Shown here: positions 1-7,626 of the stretch, one piece after another
How the letters are laid out: each line of letters starts with the position of its first letter
How positions within the stretch are numbered: position 1 is the stretch's first letter
Assembly: GCA_900770215.1 (NCBI GenBank)
Contig: CAAGJW010000038.1
Span: forward strand, 1-14,877
DNA length: 14,877 nt
Origin: Bacteroidales bacterium
GTDB lineage: Bacteria; Bacteroidota; Bacteroidia; Bacteroidales; Muribaculaceae
Reading direction: 5' to 3'
The notes under the pieces: model-generated
The model's input: the letters and a program-made list of their open reading frames with translations, nothing else
The model's database searches: none
What the model was told of the DNA's origin: nothing
Position numbers and translations under genes: made by a program

Positions 1-30
1 CTTAAAGAAATCGTGACTAAAATAAACAGA

Positions 31-67
31 CGACCGAGATTGAAAATCGGTTTTTCAACCCCGGTCG
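31..67. other. Strong two-part hairpin in the 5' intergenic region
   Basis: Bases 31-36 (CGACCG) pair with 62-67 (CGGTCG) and bases 40-46 (TTGAAAA) pair with 52-58 (TTTTCAA). A symmetrical 3x3 internal loop separates the two stems and a 5-base loop closes the hairpin. There is no T-tract directly after it, so it is not a textbook intrinsic terminator. It may still be the 3' end structure of a gene to the left of the window, or part of a leader for the gene at 237. The pairing is read directly from the sequence; the role is inference. Confidence 0.45.
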
Positions 68-200
68 CCGAATTCTTCAAATATATTGCCTAATTTTGCA
101 CTTGCTGGTAGAATCTGCCTAGCACAATGGCTCGCATGTGACAGCATTGCAACAATTCTCAATTTAAGTTAAACATTAGCCCGATTTCCGTTTTTATTGT

Positions 201-208
201 TATCTTTG
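201..208 (+). promoter_or_regulatory. -7 promoter element for the acyltransferase gene or operon
   Basis: TATCTTTG matches the Bacteroidota -7 consensus TAnnTTTG exactly. Transcription would start near base 215, leaving about 20 bases before the ATG at 237. A second exact match, TAATTTTG, lies at 91-98 and would give a leader of about 130 bases. Neither has a clear -33 TTG at the ideal distance. No Shine-Dalgarno sequence precedes the ATG, which is usual in this phylum. Confidence 0.45.
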
Positions 209-236
209 AAACACTTTAACACATTAGCATAACAAT

Positions 237-1415
237 ATGGAAAACGAAAACATCGCCATGCCGGCTGAGTTTGCCGACATTTGTCCTATTGCCGACAAGG
301 ATTTCCACAACGAGATGTCGATTCTTGTCGACGAACCCATGTTCAAGCAAATCGTGCGTATGGTAATGCCGGAATACAAGTATTCGCAGCTGGTGCGCAT
401 CTTGCTGGGGCTGAATTCCAAGCTGGAATTTCAGCAGAAGATCATGCGGCCCTTCATGAAGGGGGTGCTGGCCAAGACCACGCAAGGCCTGTCGTGTATT
501 GGCATCGACGAGTTGCCCAAGGACACGCCCAACCTGTTCATTACCAATCACCGCGACATTGTGCTCGACTCGGCTCAACTGAGCTACCTGCTTGTTGAGC
601 ACGGGCGCGACACCTGCGAGATTGCCATAGGCAACAACCTGCTCATCTATGACTGGATCACCAAGTTGGTGCGCCTCAACAAGAGTTTCATTGTGAAACG
701 CAACCTGGGCCGTGTGCAGACGCTTGCTGCCGCCATCCAGCTCTCGCGCTACATCCACTTTGCCATCAACGAGAAGAAGGCCTCTATATGGATTGCCCAG
801 CGCGAGGGGCGCTGCAAGGACAGCAACGATCGCACCCAGGAGAGCCTGCTCAAGATGCTCACCTATGGCAACCGCGACAAGAGTTTTGTCGACAGTCTCA
901 AGGAGCTCAACATCGTGCCCTGCGCCATCAGCTACGAGTATGACCCCAACGACTACCTCAAGGCACGCGAGTTCCTGCTCAAGAGCAAGGACCCCAACTA
1001 CAAGAAGTCGCAGTCCGATGACTTGGTGAGCATGAAAGTGGGCATCATGGGCTTTAAGGGGCATGTGCACTACGCTCTCACGCCCTGTATCAACGACGAG
1101 CTTGACTTGATACCTGCCGACCTCGACAAGTTGCTGGCCGTGCGTCGCGTGTGCTCGATCATCGACCATGCCATCCACACCCATTACAAGATATTCAAGA
1201 CCAACTATATGGCCCACGACATGCTCTTCGACGAGCAGGAGTTTGCCAGCGAGTATACGCCCCAGGAGCTTGAGGCATTCAAGCAGTACCTCAATGGCCA
1301 GATCGACAAGGTGACCGACATCCCCATCAACGAGCAAGACCGCAGCTACATGCTCAACCGCATGTTGCAGATGTATTCCAACCCGCTCACCAATCAGCTC
1401 GAGGCGCTCAAGTAG
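237..1415 (+). CDS. PlsB/PlsC-like glycerolipid acyltransferase
   Basis: The protein has 392 residues and resembles membrane-associated glycerol-phosphate or lysophosphatidate acyltransferases, which move an acyl group onto a glycerol-phosphate backbone in phospholipid synthesis. Visible motifs, in order, are NHRDIVLD at 104-111 (acyltransferase motif I), a basic FIVKR stretch at 151-155 (motif II), and an REGR block at 189-192 inside IWIAQREGRCKDSNDRTQ (motif III). A proline-containing IVPCAISYEYDP segment near residue 222 fits motif IV. Motif I has five residues between His105 and Asp111 rather than the usual four (HX4D); I have the impression that this spacing is shared by Bacteroidota relatives. 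There is no signal peptide or convincing membrane span, so it is probably a peripheral inner-membrane enzyme. It is the first gene of a run that continues 29 bases later with a phosphoesterase. Family assignment is firm; the exact substrate is not. Confidence 0.83.
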   Translation: MENENIAMPAEFADICPIADKDFHNEMSILVDEPMFKQIVRMVMPEYKYSQLVRILLGLNSKLEFQQKIMRPFMKGVLAKTTQGLSCIGIDELPKDTPNLFITNHRDIVLDSAQLSYLLVEHGRDTCEIAIGNNLLIYDWITKLVRLNKSFIVKRNLGRVQTLAAAIQLSRYIHFAINEKKASIWIAQREGRCKDSNDRTQESLLKMLTYGNRDKSFVDSLKELNIVPCAISYEYDPNDYLKAREFLLKSKDPNYKKSQSDDLVSMKVGIMGFKGHVHYALTPCINDELDLIPADLDKLLAVRRVCSIIDHAIHTHYKIFKTNYMAHDMLFDEQEFASEYTPQELEAFKQYLNGQIDKVTDIPINEQDRSYMLNRMLQMYSNPLTNQLEALK

Positions 1416-1444
1416 CGCTTGCTGCACAACAATTGTAGAAAGAA

Positions 1445-2638
1445 ATGACGTTGTACTGGGTTCCGGGATTGATAGCCATCATTGTCGTAGCGCTGGCCGA
1501 CTGGGTGATTTTCGTGCGGCTCAAGCGCGCCAGCCGGTCGTTGGGCTGGGTGCACGTGGGTGCTGCACTGTGCCTCTATGCCGTGCTGGCCGTGGCAGTG
1601 AGCGTGCCCAGTCATCGTTGTACCAATGCAGTGCTCGTGGCCCAGATGTGGATGCTCTACGCCTTCTTTGCTTTGTCGGCCTGCAAGCTGCTCACGCTGG
1701 GAGTCTACTCCCTGTCGTGGATAGGGCGGCAGCCGCGGTGGCTGAAGACAGCCCTGCGCGCTGTGGCCGCTGTGGCGGGAGTGGCTGCTGTGGCCGAGTG
1801 CTGCGTGGGTGCGTGGGTCACCCCCTATCGCACGCAGGTGACGCGGGTCACTATCGAGAGCGACCGTCTGCCGGCTGCCTTCGACGGCTACCGCGTGGTG
1901 CAGTTCAGCGACTTGCATCTGGGCACCTACAACGGCGACACGGCCTTTGTGTCGCGCTATGTGGACCAAATCAACAGCTTGCACCCCGACTTGCTGTGCT
2001 TCACTGGCGACATCGAGAACAGGCTCAACAGCGAGGTGCTCCCGTTCAAGCGCATCTTGGCAAGGCTGCACGCGCGCGACGGCGTGTGGGCGGTGCGTGG
2101 CAACCACGATGTGGGCGTGTACTACGACTGGCCCACCAAGCACATCACCGACTACCAGGGGGGCATCGCCTTGGCGCGTATGGAGAAGAGCCTGGGCTGG
2201 ACCATGCTCAACAACCGCTATCGCTACCTGTCGCGTGGCGGCAGCAAGATCGCCCTGATAGGCCTTGACGGCTACGGCGGCTTGCCTATCCCCCCCGACG
2301 GCAACCTGGGCAAGGTGTATACAGCCCATCGCGACAGCGTGTTTAAGATAGTGCTGCACCACAGCCCCGAGCTGTGGAACGACGCCTTCAACCGCGTCAC
2401 CCGGGTCGACCTCATCTTGTGTGGACACACCCATGCCATGCAGATGATCTTCAACATCATGGGGCACCGGTTCTCGCCCGCGGCGTTCCAGTACCCTCAG
2501 TGGGGTGGCCTCTACACCGACTCCAGCGGCCAGCGCAGCATCTATGTCAACACAGGCTTGGGGCAGGTGGGCATGCCGGCCCGGCTGGGCAGTGCAGTGC
2601 CCGAGATCACGCTCATCACACTCAAGCGCAAGCCGTAG
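1445..2638 (+). CDS. Membrane-anchored metallophosphoesterase (YkuE-like)
   Basis: The protein has 397 residues. The first 126 or so contain four hydrophobic segments (about 3-24, 36-55, 63-88 and 104-126), which would anchor it in the inner membrane. The rest is a calcineurin-like phosphoesterase domain with the full set of metal-binding blocks: SDLHLG at 155-160, GD at 188-189, GNHD at 219-222, HHSPE at 305-309 and GHTH at 327-330. All expected metal ligands are present, so it should be active with a two-metal centre. Relatives such as YkuE and the LpxG/LpxH group act on phosphodiesters or lipid-linked pyrophosphates. Its position next to an acyltransferase hints at a lipid substrate, but that is inference only. 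The gene starts 29 bases after the acyltransferase stop, suggesting co-transcription. Confidence 0.85.
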   Translation: MTLYWVPGLIAIIVVALADWVIFVRLKRASRSLGWVHVGAALCLYAVLAVAVSVPSHRCTNAVLVAQMWMLYAFFALSACKLLTLGVYSLSWIGRQPRWLKTALRAVAAVAGVAAVAECCVGAWVTPYRTQVTRVTIESDRLPAAFDGYRVVQFSDLHLGTYNGDTAFVSRYVDQINSLHPDLLCFTGDIENRLNSEVLPFKRILARLHARDGVWAVRGNHDVGVYYDWPTKHITDYQGGIALARMEKSLGWTMLNNRYRYLSRGGSKIALIGLDGYGGLPIPPDGNLGKVYTAHRDSVFKIVLHHSPELWNDAFNRVTRVDLILCGHTHAMQMIFNIMGHRFSPAAFQYPQWGGLYTDSSGQRSIYVNTGLGQVGMPARLGSAVPEITLITLKRKP

Positions 2639-2687
2639 CCTGCGCGATACTTAATGAAAAAAATAATAGATTACTAATATTGTGACC

Positions 2688-4820
2688 ATGGTAGATAAAA
2701 TTACAACACTCATATCGCAGGAGTTAAACATACCGCTTTCGCAAGTGGCAGGCACGGTGGGCCTGCTGCGCGACGACAATTCAATCCCTTTCATCAGTCG
2801 CTACCGCAAGGAAGCCACTGGCGGACTCGATGATGTGGCCATCCAGTCGATTGATGCCCGCCTCGGCTACTACAACGACTTGCAGAAACGCAAGTCAACC
2901 ATCCTCAAGTCGATCGAAGCCCAAGACAAGCTCACCGACGAGCTCTCGCTCAAGATTTCCAACTGCTGGGATGCCAACACCCTCGAAGACATCTATCTGC
3001 CGTTCAAGCCCAAGCGCCGCACCCGCGCTCAGGTGGCCCGCGAGCGTGGCCTCGAGCCCTTGGCCAAAATTATCATGGCACAGCACAGCGACAATATCGA
3101 GGAGCGTGCACGCACCTTTGTCACCGACCAGGTGCCCGATGCCGAGGCTGCCATTGCCGGGGCGCAAGACATCATTGCCGAGTGGGTGAGCGAGAACCAG
3201 GCCGTGCGCAACAGCGTGCGCCGTGCCTTCCGCCACGAGGCTGTGCTCACTTCTCACTATGTGAAAGGCAAGGAGATCGAGGGACGCAACTACGAGAACT
3301 ACTACGACTACAGCCAGCCCTTGCGACGCGTGTCGTCGCACCAGCTGCTGGCCATGCGCCGCGGCGAGAAAGAGGGCTTCCTCAAGGTGGCCATCGGCAT
3401 CAACGACGACCGGGCCGTCGACAACGTGTGCCGCATCGTGGTGCGCGGTCACGGGCAGGCTGCCAGCCTGGTCGAGGAGGCTGCTGCCGACAGCTACAAG
3501 CGCTTGATAAAGCCCTCGATCGAGACCGAGTTTGCCGCTCAGTCCAAGGCCGTTGCCGACGATGAGGCCATCGAGATGTTTGCCCGCAATGCCCGCGAAC
3601 TCCTCTTTGCCCCGCCGCTGGGACACAAGCGTGTGCTGGCCGTCGACCCGGGATTCCGCACGGGGTGCAAGGTGGTGTGTCTCGACCAGAACGGCAACCT
3701 CAAGCACCACACGGTGATTTATCCCACCGCCCCCCACTACGACATCGACGGTGCGCGGGCCACCATGCAGGAGCTGGTGCAGAAATACGACATCGATGCC
3801 ATCGCCCTGGGCAACGGCACCGCCAGCCGCGAGACCGAGCGCTTCTTGAAGCGCATCGACTATGGCCGTGAGGTGAACGTGTATGTGGTGAGCGAGAATG
3901 GCGCCTCGATCTACTCGGCCTCGCCCATTGCCCGCGAGGAGTTCCCCGACGAGGACGTGACCGTGCGCGGCGCGGTCTCGATAGGACGGCGCCTGCTCGA
4001 CCCCCTGGCCGAACTGGTGAAGATCGACCCCAAGTCGATAGGGGTGGGGCAGTACCAGCACGACGTTGACCAGAACAAGCTCAAAGAGGCGCTGCACTTC
4101 ACCGTCGAGAGCTGCGTCAACAGTGTGGGTGTGAATATCAACACTGCCAGCAAGGAGTTGCTCACCTATGTTGCCGGCCTGGGACCGGCACTGGCGCAGA
4201 ACATAGTCGACTACCGCAAGGAGAACGGAGATTTCCACTCGCGCCAGGAACTCATGAAGGTGCCCAAGATGGGCGTGAAGACCTTCACGCAGGCCGCCGG
4301 CTTCCTGCGTGTGCCCGAGAGCAGCAATCCGCTCGACAACTCGGCCGTGCACCCCGAACGCTACAAGCTGGTCGAGCACATGGCGGCCGACTGTGGCTGC
4401 ACCGTGGCCGCGCTCATAGGCGACGAGGAGCAGCGCAAGAAGGTCGACATCAAGCGCTACCTTAGTCCCGAGGTGGGCATGCCCACCCTGGTCGACATCG
4501 TCAAGGAGCTGGAAAAGCCCGGCCGCGACCCGCGATCGACGGTGCAGACGGTGGAATTTGACGACAGCGTGCACGACATCAAGGACTTGAGAAAGGACAT
4601 GGAGCTCAATGGCATCGTGACCAACGTCACCAAGTTTGGCGCCTTTGTCGACATAGGCATCCACGAGAACGGGCTGGTGCACATCTCTCAGCTTGCCGAC
4701 CGCCGCGTGAGCGACCCCTCACGTGTGGTGCACATCAACCAGCACGTGCGTGTGCGTGTGATCGACGTCGACCTCGACCGCAAGCGCATTGCCCTGTCGA
4801 TGAAAGGAGTGCAGCAATGA
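2688..4820 (+). CDS. tex: Tex family RNA-binding transcription accessory protein
   Basis: This is a full-length Tex protein of 710 residues, counted from the ATG at 2688. An in-frame GTG two codons earlier (2682) is possible but less likely. Domain order is typical: an N-terminal helical Tex region with the early motif IPFISRYRKEATGGLDD, a YqgF/RNase H-like domain beginning near VLAVDPGFRTGCKVV (about 318-332), a helix-hairpin-helix DNA-binding region (about 483-550, containing NINTASKELL and GLGPALAQNI), and a C-terminal S1 RNA-binding domain (about 639-710, GIVTNVTKFGAFVDIG). Tex acts in the cytoplasm on nucleic acids and is linked to transcription and RNA turnover; its precise role in Bacteroidota is not settled. 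The gene follows the phosphoesterase by 49 bases, and its stop overlaps the folK start as ATGA. Confidence 0.95.
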   Translation: MVDKITTLISQELNIPLSQVAGTVGLLRDDNSIPFISRYRKEATGGLDDVAIQSIDARLGYYNDLQKRKSTILKSIEAQDKLTDELSLKISNCWDANTLEDIYLPFKPKRRTRAQVARERGLEPLAKIIMAQHSDNIEERARTFVTDQVPDAEAAIAGAQDIIAEWVSENQAVRNSVRRAFRHEAVLTSHYVKGKEIEGRNYENYYDYSQPLRRVSSHQLLAMRRGEKEGFLKVAIGINDDRAVDNVCRIVVRGHGQAASLVEEAAADSYKRLIKPSIETEFAAQSKAVADDEAIEMFARNARELLFAPPLGHKRVLAVDPGFRTGCKVVCLDQNGNLKHHTVIYPTAPHYDIDGARATMQELVQKYDIDAIALGNGTASRETERFLKRIDYGREVNVYVVSENGASIYSASPIAREEFPDEDVTVRGAVSIGRRLLDPLAELVKIDPKSIGVGQYQHDVDQNKLKEALHFTVESCVNSVGVNINTASKELLTYVAGLGPALAQNIVDYRKENGDFHSRQELMKVPKMGVKTFTQAAGFLRVPESSNPLDNSAVHPERYKLVEHMAADCGCTVAALIGDEEQRKKVDIKRYLSPEVGMPTLVDIVKELEKPGRDPRSTVQTVEFDDSVHDIKDLRKDMELNGIVTNVTKFGAFVDIGIHENGLVHISQLADRRVSDPSRVVHINQHVRVRVIDVDLDRKRIALSMKGVQQ
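4803..4809 (+). promoter_or_regulatory. Strong Shine-Dalgarno site for folK inside the end of tex
   Basis: AAAGGAG lies 7 bases before the folK ATG at 4817, within the last codons of tex. Such a good Shine-Dalgarno match is uncommon in this window, where most starts have none. It supports the 4817 start and translational coupling through the ATGA overlap. Confidence 0.55.
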
Positions 4821-5218
4821 CGCCGCTCTCGCAAGTGGTCTTGAGCCTGGGCAGCAATGTGCCCGGTCGCCACGAGATGCTCATGGCCTGCCTCGTGTGG
4901 CTGCGTGAGCATGGCCTGGAGGGCATGCGTTGCTCCACGCTCTACACCACGCCGGCGTTGCGCCCGGGCAAGCCCGACTATATGAATGCCGTGGTTGCGG
5001 GCAGCACCGCCCTGCAACGCGACGAGCTGGAGGACGCACTCAAGCGCTACGAGCAGGCCTGCGGCCGCAACGCCGACATGCGTCGCCGCGGCCTGGTGCC
5101 CATCGACGTCGACATTGTGATGTGGAACGGCACCGTGCTGCGCAACCAGGATTTTCAACAACAATTTTTCCAGATAGGCTGGACACAAATCAACGATTCT
5201 CATGATGCAACCCATTAG
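4817..5218 (+). CDS. folK: Short, divergent HPPK (folate pyrophosphokinase) family protein
   Basis: The 133-residue protein resembles 6-hydroxymethyl-7,8-dihydropterin pyrophosphokinase, which transfers pyrophosphate from ATP to the pterin in folate synthesis. Visible signatures are the N-terminal VVLSLGSN (7-14), LYTTPALRPGKPDYMNAVV (42-60), EQACGRNADMRRRG (79-92), and PIDVDIV (95-101), whose two aspartates, Asp97 and Asp99, match the Mg-binding pair. Two things are unusual. It is shorter than the usual length of about 160, and the arginine normally just before the DxD (GPRTLDLD in E. coli) is replaced: the local sequence is GLVPIDVD. The tail QDFQQQFFQIGW resembles a short subfamily that I think occurs in Prevotella-like bacteria. 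It overlaps tex by 4 bases and the next gene by 17. The family call is good; full HPPK activity is less certain. Confidence 0.72.
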   Translation: MTPLSQVVLSLGSNVPGRHEMLMACLVWLREHGLEGMRCSTLYTTPALRPGKPDYMNAVVAGSTALQRDELEDALKRYEQACGRNADMRRRGLVPIDVDIVMWNGTVLRNQDFQQQFFQIGWTQINDSHDATH

Positions 5219-5534
5219 TTTCAATGCTGGCGATGCCACTGGCCACACGCTCCCCAAGGCATCGCGCACGCTCAAGGCCTGCCGCGTGATCTCGACACTG
5301 CTGCTCATTGCCGCCATAGGCTACATTGTCATGCCCTACGACTTCGACAGCATGGGGTGGCTGGGCTATGTCGACGACTTCTTTCTCTTCATGGCCGCCT
5401 TCACCTTCTTCAACGGCAGCTTCCAGAAGGCCGCGCGGCGCACCATGCGCCGCCAGCTCTACATGATAGCCCTCTTGTTCTTTGTCATGGCCGTGGTGTG
5501 GGTGCTGGTGCTCAACACGCTGGCCGCCAAGTGA
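5202..5534 (+). CDS. Small DUF1232-like (YkvA-type) membrane protein
   Basis: The protein has 110 residues and two clear hydrophobic spans (about 28-46 and 86-107), with a third weaker one at about 58-72. The segment YIVMPYDFDSMGWLGYVDDF (41-60) matches the DUF1232 pattern, in which a P-x-D motif after a membrane span is followed by G-Y-x-D-D. Between the spans lies a basic stretch, KAARRTMRRQ (76-85), which is probably cytoplasmic. Function in this family is unknown. The start overlaps the end of folK by 17 bases, so the two are likely translated from the same message; ATG codons occur at 5202 and 5205. This appears to be the last gene of the run that starts at 237. The DUF1232 link is based on motif pattern only. 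Confidence 0.65.
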   Translation: MMQPISFNAGDATGHTLPKASRTLKACRVISTLLLIAAIGYIVMPYDFDSMGWLGYVDDFFLFMAAFTFFNGSFQKAARRTMRRQLYMIALLFFVMAVVWVLVLNTLAAK

Positions 5535-5596
5535 CAATTTTTTGCCCAGCCCTTCATTTTTGACGCTTGGCGAAAGCGATTGTGCACTTTTTTTAG

Positions 5597-5604
5597 TAAA
5601 TTTG
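5597..5604 (+). promoter_or_regulatory. -7 promoter element for glnS
   Basis: TAAATTTG matches TAnnTTTG exactly. Transcription would start near 5611, giving a leader of about 25 bases before the ATG at 5636. No well-placed -33 TTG is seen (the nearest, at 5580-5582, is only 14 bases upstream). The 100-base AT-rich gap after the previous gene also supports an independent promoter here. Confidence 0.5.
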
Positions 5605-5635
5605 CACTTTCATTATAGTATTAAATCACAACACT

Positions 5636-7357
5636 ATGGCTGAGAATAATGTAGAAAACCCTCAGAACGAAGAGAAAAAGGCTGGACTCAACTTTGTGCA
5701 GCAACTTGTGGCCGACGACCTGAAGGCCGGCAAAAACGGCGGACGACTCAACACGCGCTTCCCGCCCGAGCCCAACGGTTACCTGCACATCGGGCACGCC
5801 AAGGCCATATGCATGGACTTCGGTGTGGCCGAGATGTTTGGCGGCACAACCAACTTGAGATTTGACGACACCAATCCTGTAAAGGAGGATACCGAATATG
5901 AGCAAGCCATCATGCGCGACATCCACTGGCTGGGCTACGACTGGGGCGACCGCCTGTACTATGCAAGCGACTACTTCCCCAAGCTCTTCGACTTTGCCAT
6001 CGACCTCATCAAGCGCGGTCTGGCCTATGTCGACGACCAGAGCGCTGAGCAGATTGCCGCCCAAAAGGGCACACCCACTACTCCGGGCCAGAACAGCCCC
6101 TACCGCGACCGCACCCCCGAGGAGAATCTCGACCTCTTCTTGCGCATGAACAAGGGCGAGTTTCCCGAGGGCAGCCGCGTGCTGCGTGCCAAGATCGACA
6201 TGGCCAGCGACAACATGCACTTCCGCGACCCCATCATGTACCGCATCATCTTGAAGCCCCACTGGCGCACTGGCGACAAGTGGAAGGTGTATCCCATGTA
6301 CGACTTCGCCCACGGGCAGAGCGACTACTTCGAGGGCGTGACCCACTCGATTTGCACCCTCGAGTTTGTGCCTCACCGCCCCCTCTACGACTACTTCGTG
6401 AGGCTGCTTGCCGGCGACACTGTCGACCAGTACTGCCCGCGCCAGATCGAGTTCAACCGCCTCAACCTCACCTACACGGTCATGAGCAAGCGCAAGCTGC
6501 GCCAGCTCGTCGAGGAGCACACCGTGAGCGGCTGGGACGATCCGCGCATGCCCACGCTGTGCGGCTTGCGCCGTCGCGGCTACACCCCGCAGTCGATCAA
6601 GAACTTCATCAACGACATTGGCTACACCAAGTATGAGGCCCTCAACGACATCAGCCTGCTCGAGCATGCCATACGCGACGACCTCAACCGCAATGCCACG
6701 CGCGTGTGCGCCGTGCTCAACCCTGTGAAGGTGGTGATCACCAACTACCCCGACGACAAGGTCGAGCTCCTCGACATGGACAACAATCCCGAGCAGGAGA
6801 ATGCCGGCACCCACAAGATGCCCTTCAGCCGCGAGCTCTACATCGAGCGCGACGACTTCATGGAAAATCCTCCCAAGAAGTTCTTCCGTCTCACTCCCGG
6901 CAAGGAAGTGCGCCTCAAGGGCGGCTACATCATCATGTGCACCGGCTGCACCAAGGATGCCCAGGGCAACGTGACCGAGATACAGTGCACCTACGACCCC
7001 GACACGCTGAGCGGCATGCCTGGCGCCAACCGCAAGGTGAAAGGCACCCTGCACTGGGTGAGCGCCCGCCACTGCCATGATGCCGAGGTGCGCCTCTACG
7101 ACCGCCTCTTTGCCGTCGAGAATCCTGGTGCCGAGACCGAGCGCGACTTCCGCGAGCTGCTCAACCCCGACTCGCTCAAGGTCATCGACAACGCCAAGAT
7201 TGAGCCCTGGCTTGCCGAGAATGCCAAGGTGGAAGACAAGTTCCAGTTCCAGCGCATAGGCTACTTCTGTGTCGACCCCGACTCCACGCCCCAAAAGCTG
7301 GTGTTTAACCGCACCATCGGCTTAAAAGACAGCTGGGCCAAAGCCCAAAAGAAATAG
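5636..7357 (+). CDS. glnS: Glutaminyl-tRNA synthetase
   Basis: The protein has 573 residues, normal for bacterial GlnRS (about 550-580). It charges tRNA-Gln with glutamine using ATP, in the cytoplasm. The class I signatures are clear: FPPEPNGYLHIGHAK at 42-56 with the HIGH box at 51-54, and VMSKRKL at 282-288 in place of KMSKS. The FDDTNPVKEDTEYEQAI segment (about 76-92) and the C-terminal beta-barrel region ending in FQFQRIGYFCVDPD are typical of GlnRS rather than GluRS. A short charged N-terminal tail (about 17 residues) precedes the catalytic domain. Direct charging by GlnRS makes the indirect Glu-tRNA-Gln route unnecessary for glutamine. The gene appears to be transcribed alone, with its own -7 element and hairpins downstream. 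Confidence 0.97.
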   Translation: MAENNVENPQNEEKKAGLNFVQQLVADDLKAGKNGGRLNTRFPPEPNGYLHIGHAKAICMDFGVAEMFGGTTNLRFDDTNPVKEDTEYEQAIMRDIHWLGYDWGDRLYYASDYFPKLFDFAIDLIKRGLAYVDDQSAEQIAAQKGTPTTPGQNSPYRDRTPEENLDLFLRMNKGEFPEGSRVLRAKIDMASDNMHFRDPIMYRIILKPHWRTGDKWKVYPMYDFAHGQSDYFEGVTHSICTLEFVPHRPLYDYFVRLLAGDTVDQYCPRQIEFNRLNLTYTVMSKRKLRQLVEEHTVSGWDDPRMPTLCGLRRRGYTPQSIKNFINDIGYTKYEALNDISLLEHAIRDDLNRNATRVCAVLNPVKVVITNYPDDKVELLDMDNNPEQENAGTHKMPFSRELYIERDDFMENPPKKFFRLTPGKEVRLKGGYIIMCTGCTKDAQGNVTEIQCTYDPDTLSGMPGANRKVKGTLHWVSARHCHDAEVRLYDRLFAVENPGAETERDFRELLNPDSLKVIDNAKIEPWLAENAKVEDKFQFQRIGYFCVDPDSTPQKLVFNRTIGLKDSWAKAQKK

Positions 7358-7426
7358 CAGCACCCCTCACCGGGGCTGCCACACATCCACACAGGGGCTG
7401 TGCCACACACCGCGGCACAGCCCCTG
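7357..7426 (+). terminator. Tandem hairpins after glnS
   Basis: The second hairpin is strong: CAGGGGCTGTGCC (7392-7404) pairs perfectly with GGCACAGCCCCTG (7414-7426), a 13-base-pair stem with a 9-base loop. Just before it, bases 7357-7379 can form a weaker hairpin (GCAG/CTGC plus CCCC/GGGG with a two-base bulge) that begins at the last base of the stop codon. No T-tract follows either stem (ATCTCATTT follows the second), so termination may be weak or may need other factors. Placement directly after the glnS stop supports a 3' end role. Confidence 0.6.
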
Positions 7427-7574
7427 ATCTCATTTGCCCCCAGCCCTGGATTTGTGGGAAATTAATGGGATAGACGTGAATTTTTGCATTTCGTTATTGA
7501 ATCTTCAGAGAGTAGGCCCGCTGCAAGCTGTGGGGTGGGGCGGGCGCGAGTGGGTGTAAAATGCGGTGCATTGC

Positions 7575-7605
7575 TTGGCTATTGGCCAAAAAAGTTGTTA
7601 CTTTG
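7575..7605 (+). promoter_or_regulatory. Promoter for panC-panD
   Basis: A -33 TTG (7575-7577) and a -7-like TTACTTTG (7598-7605, one mismatch to TAnnTTTG) are separated by 20 bases, the expected spacing for the Bacteroidota housekeeping sigma factor. Transcription would begin near 7612, 15 bases before the panC ATG at 7627. This also argues against the longer in-frame start at 7561, which lies upstream of the promoter. Confidence 0.6.
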
Positions 7606-7626
7606 CACCGCGAAAACAAACAAGCA

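Noticed and set aside
216..1427. 403-codon open frame on the - strand opposite the acyltransferase gene
   Set aside because: Its protein has no recognisable motif and is full of His/Val/Leu runs typical of the reverse of GAC/GTC/CTC-rich codons. The + strand product has clear enzyme motifs.
1394..2467. 357-codon open frame on the - strand opposite the phosphoesterase
   Set aside because: No start context, no motif, low-complexity His/Gln-rich translation, and full overlap with a well-supported enzyme gene.
2682..2687. GTG start for Tex two codons before the ATG
   Set aside because: The ATG at 2688 gives the typical Tex start (MVDKI). Neither has a clear Shine-Dalgarno site, so the GTG cannot be fully excluded.
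2895..4682. 595-codon open frame on the - strand opposite tex
   Set aside because: It is a shadow of a strongly GC-biased gene. Tex domains are unambiguous on the + strand, and the antisense product resembles no family.
5621..7294. 557-codon open frame on the - strand covering nearly all of glnS
   Set aside because: Long antisense frames recur over every GC-rich gene here, so the length comes from codon bias. GlnRS is certain on the + strand.
7561..7626. In-frame upstream ATG that would lengthen PanC by 22 residues
   Set aside because: It lies upstream of a promoter with correct 20-base spacing, and the extra residues do not match PanC. The ATG at 7627 gives a normal N-terminus.
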